Of a stretch of DNA of 5,013 bases, positions 1 to 5,013 are shown piece by piece. Origin of the DNA: Dehalococcoidia bacterium UBA4060. Lineage in GTDB: Bacteria; Chloroflexota; Dehalococcoidia; GIF9; UBA5629. The translations under genes were made by a program, and so were the position numbers. The stretch lies in NCBI GenBank assembly GCA_002383665.1, contig DFZI01000092.1, positions 1 to 5,013 of the forward strand, given 5' to 3'. Numbering within the stretch: the stretch's first letter is position 1; each line of letters begins with the position of its first letter. The notes under the pieces are model-generated. The model was not told where the DNA came from. It worked only from the letters and a program-made list of their open reading frames with translations, and did no database searches.

Positions 1-932
1 TTGATAAAAAAGGCTGAGACGCCGGGTATAACGGCAGGCTTATATTTTTCTACATTCTTTATTATCTCCTTCATGTTACGCGGGTCGGGCACCAGTATGC
101 ATGATGAGTGGTTGATCATAGCTGTGCCCAGAGCGCCAATGCAATTGAAATCATGGTAGAGCGGCAAAGGCAGCAAAAATCTGTCGTCCCACTCTTCCAG
201 AACCGGTCTGAGCCAGGCTTGTATCTGCATGGCCGACATCAACAGGGACTGGTGCGTACCGGTCGCACCCATCGTCACCCCAGCCGTCCCCCCGCTTAGA
301 AATATCACGGCAGGATCGGTTGGAGATAGGCTAACCGCAGGGCGCGCGCTTTTCTTGTGCTTTCTGATCAATTCCTGGAACCACATATCACCTTTTTGCA
401 ACTCAATATGATAACCTTCGCCCTTTTGCATAAAAGGCCCTAAAAATATACGCCTGCTGTCCGGCAGATATGTTTTAATATTGGTCGCAATAACAGTGCG
501 GACTTCTGTCCGGCCCTGTATATCCTTAACCGTGTTATAAAGAGGCGCCAGTGTGATGACGACCTTCACCCCCACCTCGTTAAAGGCCTGCTCCAGCTCA
601 TGCGCTGTGTAAAACGGATTTAGAGGAACGGCAATCGCACCCGCCTTCCATATCCCGTGCAGGGCTATTACCACCTGGGGGCAGTTGGGCAACAACAGCG
701 CAACGCGGTCGTTTTTATCCACCCTGGCTGTAACCAGCCCTGCCGCCAGCGCATCGCTGTAGCGGACAAAATCATCATACAGCATCTTTGATCCCAAGAA
801 ATACAGGAAGGCGCGGTAGGGACGTGCCCGGGCTGATTCATCAACCACATCCACCATCGTGCGGGCAGGATAGGGCTGGAGTGTATAGGGCACACCCGCA
901 TCATAGCTCTTGAACCAGGGATATCCTTCCAT
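1..932 (-). CDS. AMP-forming acyl-CoA synthetase (ANL superfamily), N-terminal 310 residues, truncated by window edge
   Basis: Members of this family activate a carboxylic acid with ATP to an acyl-adenylate and then transfer it to CoA, usually to feed fatty-acid degradation or lipid synthesis in the cytoplasm. The start is the ATG at 932-930, preceded by a GGAG at 941-938; an in-frame stop lies 14 codons upstream (974-972). The frame is open to base 1. The opening MEGYPWFKSYDAGVP is typical of long-chain fatty acid CoA ligases. Other recognisable parts are VALLLPNCPQVVIALHGIWKAGAIAVPLNP (residues 77-106, split here as one conserved block), the A3/P-loop at 213-223 (SGGTAGVTMGA), and the A5-like LPLPLYHDF at 254-262. 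The P-loop is odd: the second Thr is Ala217, and the usual Pro-Lys-Gly is Thr-Met221-Gly. The C-terminal ATP- and CoA-handling motifs lie outside the window. The family is usually about 500-560 residues. Substrate cannot be read from this part. The gene lies 104 bases downstream of rlmN on the same strand and may be co-transcribed with it. Confidence 0.9.
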   Translation of the reverse strand, partial: MEGYPWFKSYDAGVPYTLQPYPARTMVDVVDESARARPYRAFLYFLGSKMLYDDFVRYSDALAAGLVTARVDKNDRVALLLPNCPQVVIALHGIWKAGAIAVPLNPFYTAHELEQAFNEVGVKVVITLAPLYNTVKDIQGRTEVRTVIATNIKTYLPDSRRIFLGPFMQKGEGYHIELQKGDMWFQELIRKHKKSARPAVSLSPTDPAVIFLSGGTAGVTMGATGTHQSLLMSAMQIQAWLRPVLEEWDDRFLLPLPLYHDFNCIGALGTAMINHSSCILVPDPRNMKEIIKNVEKYKPAVIPGVSAFFI

Positions 933-1036
933 CTCTTCTCCGGTCTCTAACCCGCTGCTTCCCGCTTGTGGTTACAGCTATTTTATTGATTGGCCGGCGA
1001 AATTTTAACATACGGGTCTACTTTTGCACACAGCAA

Positions 1037-2083
1037 TCATCCTGACTGCCTTCTGAGCTGTCCGCAGGCAGCGGCTATGCCGGCACCGAGCTGTTCACGC
1101 TGTGTGACCTGGATATGAGAGGCCTCAAGTATGGTAAAAAAGTCAGCCACACATTTGGGCTCAGGTGCCTTGAAACCACTCCCTGCCACCCTGTTATATG
1201 GTATCAGGTTCACATGACAATTCAGGCCTTTGAGCAGCGAGGCCAGCCGGATTGCATCATCCCGGCTGTCGTTCACTCCCTTCAGCAGGCAGTATTCAAA
1301 TGTAACCCTGCGGTTGGTCTCCCTGATATAAGCACGTGCAGCATCTATGATCTCCCGCAGGCTATAACGTGACATGCCGGGCACCAGTTTCCTGCGCTGC
1401 TCCTCATCAACCGCGTGCAGCGAGATGGCCAATGTAAGCTGCAAATGCTCGGCTGCCAGTTTGTAGATGCCAGGGATGTAACCTATGGTGCTGACCGTGA
1501 TATTGCGCATGCCGATACCAAGCTCGGAATTCAGCAGGCGGACCGCCTTGAGCGTTGCCTCATAATTCAGCAGAGGCTCACCCATGCCCATAAAAACTAC
1601 GTGGCTGACACGACCATTCACCTTCAGGGCCTTCTGCGTCACAGCATATTCGCCCACCGTGAGCACCTGGTCCACAATCTCCGCCGCCGTCAGGCTGCGT
1701 TTAAACCCGCTGGCGCCGGTAGCGCAGAAAAGACAATTGACAGGGCAGCCAGCCTGTGTTGAAACGCAGCAGGAAAAACGGTCCGTATAGGGCATGCCCA
1801 CGGTTTCAATCAGCTCTCCGTCAGACAATTTCAACAGCAGTTTGAAAGTCCTGTCTTTGCTCAGGGCTGCCTTGACCACCTGAGACCTTCCCACGGTATA
1901 AAGAGCTTCCAGTGCGGCTCTGAAGCCTGTCGGCAGATTCTTCATATCCCTGATCTCCCTCGCTCCCCTGCTATAAAGCCAGCCGGCTATCTGCCTGCCC
2001 CTGTAGGCCTTTTCCCCCGACTCTACAGCTACCGCACCCAGCTCATCGGTATCCAGCCCCAGCAGCTTTTGTCTTTCCGTCAT
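1037..2083 (-). CDS. rlmN: Dual-specificity 23S rRNA/tRNA adenine-C2 methyltransferase RlmN (radical SAM)
   Basis: RlmN adds a methyl group to C2 of A2503 in 23S rRNA, and in some bacteria also to A37 of tRNAs, by a radical-SAM mechanism that passes through a methyl-cysteine on the enzyme. Residue numbers here count from the upstream TTG at 2092; subtract 3 for the ATG start. The 4Fe-4S motif CxxxCxxC is Cys116, Cys120 and Cys123 (GCPVNCLFCATG). The SAM-binding GMGEP is at 169-173. The methyl-carrying Cys is Cys343 in AACGQLR near the C-terminus, and Glu96 in the ETVGMP stretch matches the conserved glutamate before the cluster loop. All key residues are present, and the length (348-351) is close to the family norm of about 345-385. 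Two starts are possible: ATG at 2083, chosen here, or TTG at 2092, which has an AGGA 10 bases upstream, whereas no good ribosome site precedes the ATG. It is transcribed away from the B12 operon. No convincing promoter of its own was found. Confidence 0.97.
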   Translation of the reverse strand: MTERQKLLGLDTDELGAVAVESGEKAYRGRQIAGWLYSRGAREIRDMKNLPTGFRAALEALYTVGRSQVVKAALSKDRTFKLLLKLSDGELIETVGMPYTDRFSCCVSTQAGCPVNCLFCATGASGFKRSLTAAEIVDQVLTVGEYAVTQKALKVNGRVSHVVFMGMGEPLLNYEATLKAVRLLNSELGIGMRNITVSTIGYIPGIYKLAAEHLQLTLAISLHAVDEEQRRKLVPGMSRYSLREIIDAARAYIRETNRRVTFEYCLLKGVNDSRDDAIRLASLLKGLNCHVNLIPYNRVAGSGFKAPEPKCVADFFTILEASHIQVTQREQLGAGIAAACGQLRRQSG

Positions 2084-2110
2084 AACACACAATTATGAAG
2101 TATCCTGCTC

Positions 2111-2134
2111 TTTGCTGCAAAATTCCGCAGCAAA
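2111..2134. repeat. Perfect 8-bp inverted repeat abutting the -35 box
   Basis: TTTGCTGC at 2111-2118 is the exact reverse complement of GCAGCAAA at 2127-2134, with an 8-base spacer (AAAATTCC). It ends two bases before the TTGACA of the B12-operon promoter and lies 28 bases upstream of the rlmN ATG. It could be an operator for a dimeric regulator acting on both divergent units, or a hairpin in the rlmN leader. There is no T-tract on either side, so a terminator is unlikely. Function is not established. Confidence 0.5.
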
Positions 2135-2136
2135 AC

Positions 2137-2165
2137 TTGACATCTTTGCTGCCCTCTTATATAAT
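2137..2165 (+). promoter_or_regulatory. Consensus sigma70-type promoter of the B12 operon
   Basis: TTGACA at 2137-2142 and TATAAT at 2160-2165 are separated by exactly 17 bases. Both hexamers match the housekeeping consensus perfectly. Transcription is expected to start near 2172, about 16 bases before the P1 stem of the first cobalamin riboswitch. Such a strong promoter fits a unit whose output is controlled afterwards by transcription attenuation. The resulting leader before the btuF ATG would be about 224 bases. Confidence 0.88.
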
Positions 2166-2187
2166 CCCTGCCAACAATAGAATAGTC

Positions 2188-2320
2188 TATCATGGTGCTC
2201 GCGGGTGATCGTGAGCTCAATTGGAAAGCAAGACGGTGTAAGCCCGTCACAGCACTGCCTGCTGTAATAGTCAGAACGCCTGCCATGATATCGACTGCCT
2301 TCGCAGTAGATGAAGGCGGG
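2188..2320 (+). promoter_or_regulatory. Cobalamin riboswitch 1 (aptamer with P13/L13)
   Basis: The B12 box AGTCAGAACGCCTGCC at 2269-2284 fits the consensus AGYCMGgAgaCCkGCC, and the upstream core carries the usual GGTGC, CAATTGGAA and GCTGTAA elements. Stems paired by hand are P1 2188-2195/2283-2290 (8 perfect pairs), P3 2197-2203/2210-2216, P4 2232-2236/2244-2248, P5 2249-2254/2260-2265, and P13 2297-2302/2312-2317. Loop L5 (CTGC, 2255-2258) is complementary to L13 (GCAG, 2303-2306), which would form the kissing loop characteristic of this class when adenosyl- or other cobalamin is bound. It lies between a consensus promoter and an intrinsic terminator, upstream of a BtuF-like gene. In this class, ligand binding normally shuts off the downstream gene. 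Confidence 0.94.
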
Positions 2321-2334
2321 TATTTTTGTTACCC

Positions 2335-2369
2335 AAAACTCCTCTGCGAAGTTGCAGAGGAGTTTTTTT
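2335..2369 (+). terminator. Intrinsic terminator of riboswitch 1 (attenuator)
   Basis: A perfect 13-bp stem pairs 2335-2347 with 2354-2366 around a 6-base loop (GAAGTT). The run of seven T's (2363-2369) overlaps the end of the stem and continues past it. It sits after the aptamer and 12 bases before the btuF ribosome site, as expected for a riboswitch expression platform. The competing antiterminator pairs 2299-2306 (CTTCGCAG) with 2344-2351 (CTGCGAAG), 8 perfect pairs, extendable by two across a one-base bulge. That pairing consumes part of P13 and L13 and breaks the upper terminator stem. A small hairpin, 2318-2322/2330-2334 (GGGTA/TACCC), lies between aptamer and terminator. Confidence 0.93.
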
Positions 2370-2380
2370 ATCCTGCAGAT

Positions 2381-2387
2381 AAGGAGG
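2381..2387 (+). promoter_or_regulatory. Ribosome binding site deciding the btuF start
   Basis: AAGGAGG lies 8 bases before the ATG at 2396. It rules out the in-frame upstream start at 2192, which would run a coding frame through the riboswitch and terminator. Confidence 0.93.
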
Positions 2388-2395
2388 GAGATAAA

Positions 2396-3415
2396 ATGAA
2401 GTTTTTCTTAACAACGATCGCTGCAATAGCTGTGTTTTTTTTATCCTGTGCAGCGCCTGCGCAACAAATCGCACCTTCTTCACAACCACCTTCCACTACA
2501 CCCCCGGAAGCAGTTCAACCCGAAAAGACGGCACAGCAATCCGCTCAGGATGCTGAAGTTGCCATAGCTTTCCCGATTGTTGTCACCGACGACCTGGGTA
2601 GAAAGGTTACAGTAAAAAGTCTGCCTCACAGGATTATATCTCTTGCTCCCAGCAATACCGAGATACTATTTGCGCTCGGGCTTGACGATAGCATAGTAGG
2701 TGTCACTGACTATTGTGACTATCCTGAAGCAGCAAAACGTAAATCACGTGTGGCTGGCTATTCATCACCCGATCTTGAAAGGCTCATTTCACTTGAGCCC
2801 GACTTTATAGTTGGAGAATCTATCCATGAAAAAACTGTTCTACCTGCATTGGAAAGATTAGGAATGACCGTTTTCATCACTGAGGCATTTACCATTGACA
2901 ACATATTGAACGATATAACGGTGCTGGGGAAAGCAACAGGAAAATCCCAAAGGGCCTCTCAACTGGTTGCGACCATGAATTCCCAAATCGATAACATCAC
3001 ATCAAAGACCATGAACCTGGATGCTAAACAGCGGCTAAGGGTATTGTATGTCAACTGGCATGACCCGATATGGACCATAGGCACAAATACATACATTAAT
3101 GATGTCATAAGCAAAGCCGGTGGAACTAATATCTATGCGTCCGACTTTGAAAAATCCAGAGCGGTGTCACTGGAATCAGTTATTATTAAGAACCCGCAGG
3201 TTATTTTAGTCTCTGGCATGGGAACCACCGGTGATACTGTCTACAATGGCATCAAAGATGAGGTGCGTTTATATTCGGTAGACGCAGCAAAAAACAATCG
3301 TATTTATAAGTTTAGTGATGCCAATTTAATCGAGCGCCCCGGACCGCGTATTGTTGATGGATTAACCGAGGTGGCGAAAATGATCCACCCCGAGCTATTC
3401 GGAGAACTTAAATAG
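2396..3415 (+). CDS. btuF: BtuF-like cobalamin/corrinoid ABC transporter substrate-binding lipoprotein
   Basis: This is the extracytoplasmic binding protein that would capture corrinoid and hand it to a BtuCD-type ABC importer. It has 339 residues. Residues 1-17 form a lipoprotein-type signal (MKFF, hydrophobic 5-16) with lipobox FLS-Cys18, somewhat relaxed at the -3 position. A Pro/Ser/Gln/Thr-rich tether covers about 20-55. The TroA/FecB-type binding domain (Peripla_BP_2) covers about 60-335. It includes VTDDLGRKV at 63-71, SLAPSNTEILFALGL at 82-96, the BtuF-like VGVTDYCDYPEAAK at 101-114, LISLEPDFIVG at 130-140, and RPGPRIVDGL at 314-323. The start is fixed by AAGGAGG 8 bases upstream. The fold is shared with haem and siderophore binders, but the cobalamin riboswitch in its leader argues strongly for a corrinoid. 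Permease and ATPase genes do not follow directly; the next gene is a secreted Asp-box protein behind a second riboswitch. No terminator is seen after the TAG. Confidence 0.9.
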   Translation: MKFFLTTIAAIAVFFLSCAAPAQQIAPSSQPPSTTPPEAVQPEKTAQQSAQDAEVAIAFPIVVTDDLGRKVTVKSLPHRIISLAPSNTEILFALGLDDSIVGVTDYCDYPEAAKRKSRVAGYSSPDLERLISLEPDFIVGESIHEKTVLPALERLGMTVFITEAFTIDNILNDITVLGKATGKSQRASQLVATMNSQIDNITSKTMNLDAKQRLRVLYVNWHDPIWTIGTNTYINDVISKAGGTNIYASDFEKSRAVSLESVIIKNPQVILVSGMGTTGDTVYNGIKDEVRLYSVDAAKNNRIYKFSDANLIERPGPRIVDGLTEVAKMIHPELFGELK

Positions 3416-3471
3416 CGAGTGGAGAAAAAAGTGTTCATATATATCGACACCTGATTATTTGGCGGTCACTG

Positions 3472-3610
3472 AATTAAAGGGTGCTTTCGGGTGACCGAGA
3501 GCTTAATTGGAATGCAAGACGGCGCAATTCCGTCACAGCCCCGCCTGCTGTAAAAGCCAGAACGCCTGCCCCGTAATTTATTAATTTGCCTCCGCGGAGT
3601 TTATGGGGGT
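3472..3610 (+). promoter_or_regulatory. Cobalamin riboswitch 2 (aptamer with P13/L13)
   Basis: The core at 3480-3570 aligns without gaps to riboswitch 1 (2194-2284) and matches at 77 of 91 positions. The B12 box is AGCCAGAACGCCTGCC at 3555-3570. Stems are P3 3483-3489/3496-3502, P4 GACGG/CCGTC conserved from copy 1, P5 3535-3539/3547-3551, and P13 3589-3593/3605-3609 with one G-U pair. P1 is less regular: GGG/CCC next to the core, then AATTAA (3472-3477) with TTAATT (3581-3586) across an internal loop. L5 CCGC (3541-3544) pairs with L13 GCGG (3594-3597). No strong promoter lies between the btuF stop and this element, so it may act on readthrough from the promoter at 2137 as a second checkpoint inside the operon. 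Confidence 0.92.
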
Positions 3611-3622
3611 GTTTTATCAGTC

Positions 3623-3654
3623 AATCCCTGGCTCCTGGGAGCCAGGGATTTTTT
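3623..3654 (+). terminator. Intrinsic terminator of riboswitch 2 (attenuator)
   Basis: A 12-bp stem (3623-3634/3639-3650) rich in G and C closes a 4-base loop and runs into six T's (3649-3654). It lies 31 bases before the ATG of the next gene. A competing antiterminator can be drawn: 3596-3601 (GGAGTT) with 3630-3635 (GGCTCC, two G-U pairs), then after an internal loop GGGGT 3606-3610 with ATCCC 3624-3628. It would use L13 and the 3' arm of P13. Its sequence is unrelated to terminator 1. Confidence 0.9.
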
Positions 3655-3685
3655 ATTCTAAATCGACGGATATGAGGGCTATCAG

Positions 3686-5013
3686 ATGAAAGCTGCTAAA
3701 TATTGCTCAATCGCTATGACAATCTTTTTTGTTCTAATTTTATTTTTAGAAATGATAACGCCTGTTTCCTCTTCAGCGACAGATCTTCAGCTCAAGTGGC
3801 ATCAACTGGATACTCCCGGGTCCGTATCCGGCAAAAACGATATTGTAAGCCCGTGTGAAGTTAACAATTTTGTCATCGGATCCGATGGCCAGACTTTTTA
3901 CGCAGTCGATATCCCCTATGCAAATAGCACAACCGGAGAAAAAGCGTTGTATAAATCTACCGATGGAGGGATTTCCTGGAGTGATGATGCAGGGAAGTAT
4001 TTGTACGAGAGCATGTCAACCGCTGAGCATCTGAATTTTACAGTCTGGTACGCGGCAGTAGCACCCGATAATGTAAATGTTGTAGCAGCAGTAACTAACG
4101 ATTCTGCAAGCAAATCTCCCCGAAAGATATGGCTTTCAGATGACGGAGGAATAACCTGGAATAACGCGTCTTTTCCGGTACCATCAAATATAAGTGCCAT
4201 TGCCATTTCTCCCTCCGTCGGAGATATCAGGAATATAGCTGCCGGCACACGGACAGGTTCCGGCGCAGGAAACATCTGGATAGCTGATATTCAGCGCTCA
4301 TTTAACTGGATACAGCAAGATTGCCATGGCGATATATTGTGTTTAAAGTTTTCTCCCAGCTACGTAAATGACAATACTATCGTGGCAGTTTTTTCCAATA
4401 TGCTGGGTACTTATTTTAGTGCAGGCTTACACGATCCGGTGGTCAACCGGACAGACTGGGCCGCCATTTACTATCAACGCAAAATAGAGATCACAGTGGC
4501 AGTTGCAGCCAGTTCACCCAAAGCAAGTCAGATAATATCAGCCGACCTGTCGCTGCCTTCTACCTATTCGGGGCAAGCCCCATCCACGCGCAGGTACTTT
4601 ATCAGCATTGATAGCCCTGCCACCGACGCTGGCATATATCGTTTCGATGATGCCAGTGGTAACCAGCTAATGAAGGCCACCAACTCAAAAAGAATATCCA
4701 GCATAGCATACTATGGCACCGAAAATGTAGGCAAACTGCTGGCGGGTGAAGTATACGGCAATGCGTGCTCGGCGTCAGTAATGACATGGTTTACCGATAC
4801 GCCTTTCAAATGCGGGGTCCCTTGCTGGGACCCTGCCCTCAATCCGCCTACTGGCGGGGCAGCAACCAGTACAAATTCATATGGAAACGCACGGGTAGCC
4901 TGGTCACCAGACGGTAAGCTCGCTTTTGTCGGAACATCCAGCACAGACATACTCACCAGTGGTTTGGCCTGGCTAAATGCATTTCTTTCTGGTAAAGCAC
5001 TCGATGAATCCGC
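3686..5013 (+). CDS. Secreted Asp-box (BNR-repeat) protein under cobalamin riboswitch control, 3' end outside window
   Basis: The first 442 residues are present and the frame is open to the right edge. The start is ATG 3686 with GAGGG at 3674-3678, 7 bases upstream. Residues 1-31 look like a Sec signal peptide: Lys2 and Lys5, a hydrophobic stretch 8-24 (IAMTIFFVLILFLEMI region), and a likely cut after VSSSA at 31. Two clear Asp-boxes, S-x-D-x-G-x-x-W, are at 91-98 (STDGGISW) and 151-158 (SDDGGITW), spaced 60 residues apart. Such motifs mark blades of sialidase-like or Vps10/YCF48-like beta-propellers. Later segments such as AWSPDGKLAFVGT (405-417) resemble WD40/YVTN-like blade strands. Four Cys sit at 57, 213, 219 and 361, and a Cys-x3-Cys pair at 376/380 lies in an apparent insertion before a Gly/Thr/Asn-rich stretch. 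No catalytic signature of a sialidase was identified. The function is unknown. Control by a B12 riboswitch downstream of btuF suggests a role in corrinoid capture or a cobalamin-responsive surface function (inference). Confidence 0.85.
   Translation, partial: MKAAKYCSIAMTIFFVLILFLEMITPVSSSATDLQLKWHQLDTPGSVSGKNDIVSPCEVNNFVIGSDGQTFYAVDIPYANSTTGEKALYKSTDGGISWSDDAGKYLYESMSTAEHLNFTVWYAAVAPDNVNVVAAVTNDSASKSPRKIWLSDDGGITWNNASFPVPSNISAIAISPSVGDIRNIAAGTRTGSGAGNIWIADIQRSFNWIQQDCHGDILCLKFSPSYVNDNTIVAVFSNMLGTYFSAGLHDPVVNRTDWAAIYYQRKIEITVAVAASSPKASQIISADLSLPSTYSGQAPSTRRYFISIDSPATDAGIYRFDDASGNQLMKATNSKRISSIAYYGTENVGKLLAGEVYGNACSASVMTWFTDTPFKCGVPCWDPALNPPTGGAATSTNSYGNARVAWSPDGKLAFVGTSSTDILTSGLAWLNAFLSGKALDES

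Noticed and set aside
108..411. Two short plus-strand open frames at 108-299 and 229-411
   Set aside because: Both are antisense to the acyl-CoA synthetase reading frame, which is open and conserved across this stretch.
1002..1030. Minus-strand promoter for the acyl-CoA synthetase (TGTGCA 1030-1025, TAAAAT 1007-1002, 17-base spacing)
   Set aside because: The -10 is good but the -35 matches only three of six bases; co-transcription with rlmN is as likely.
1115..1790. Plus-strand open frames inside rlmN (1115-1372, 1415-1762, 1584-1790)
   Set aside because: They are antisense to a full-length, well-conserved radical-SAM gene and resemble no protein family.
2192..2395. In-frame 68-codon upstream extension of btuF starting at 2192
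   Set aside because: It would translate through the riboswitch and the terminator and has no ribosome site, while AAGGAGG lies 8 bases before the ATG at 2396, where a signal peptide begins.
3431..3450. Imperfect hairpin GTGTTCAT...ATCGACAC just after the btuF stop, as a terminator
   Set aside because: Only five outer pairs (one G-U) before a mismatch, an AT-rich centre and no T-tract; not a credible intrinsic terminator.
3413..3460. A separate promoter before riboswitch 2 (for example TGTTCA at 3432 with TTATTT at 3455)
   Set aside because: Only about half of each hexamer matches consensus; no better pair with 16-18 base spacing was seen.
3672..3689. Five-codon leader frame (ATG 3672 to TGA 3689) overlapping the ATG at 3686
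   Set aside because: No clear ribosome site of its own and too short to tell from chance; kept only as a curiosity.
3916..4956. Minus-strand open frames within the Asp-box gene (3916-4275, 4602-4787, 4711-4956)
   Set aside because: They lie antisense to a continuous plus-strand frame with a signal peptide and Asp-boxes, and have no supporting ribosome sites or recognisable motifs.

Overview
The window looks like a chromosomal segment of a free-living, moderate-GC, probably anaerobic bacterium. A clean sigma70-type promoter, AGGAGG-type ribosome binding sites and intrinsic terminators with T-tracts all point to Bacteria. The style of the acyl-CoA synthetase, the lipoprotein-anchored binding protein and the secreted Asp-box protein would fit Chloroflexota (for example Dehalococcoidia). 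That placement is only an impression and was not tested.

The window divides at about 2,100 into two transcription units pointing apart. On the minus strand lie rlmN (2083-1037, or from 2092 with a TTG start) and, 104 bases further on, the N-terminal 310 residues of an AMP-forming acyl-CoA synthetase that runs off the left edge. On the plus strand, a consensus promoter (TTGACA-17-TATAAT, 2137-2165) drives a leader made of a cobalamin riboswitch and an intrinsic terminator. This leads into a BtuF-like corrinoid-binding lipoprotein (2396-3415). A second cobalamin riboswitch and a second terminator follow, leading into a secreted protein with Asp-box (BNR) repeats that runs off the right edge (3686-5013).

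The most notable part is the B12 locus. The two aptamer cores are both 91 bases long and differ at 14 positions. They show compensatory changes in P3 and in the proposed L5-L13 kissing loop, while their terminators are unrelated in sequence. In each leader, P13/L13 sequence can pair instead with the 5' arm of the terminator, which suggests transcriptional OFF-switches. The known logic of this riboswitch class then implies that both proteins are made when cobalamin is scarce. The binding protein would capture corrinoid for an ABC importer whose permease and ATPase genes are not in the window. The Asp-box protein has no assigned function; its own B12 riboswitch makes it a candidate for an extracellular component of corrinoid scavenging. 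No mobile element, CRISPR array, tRNA or rRNA was seen.
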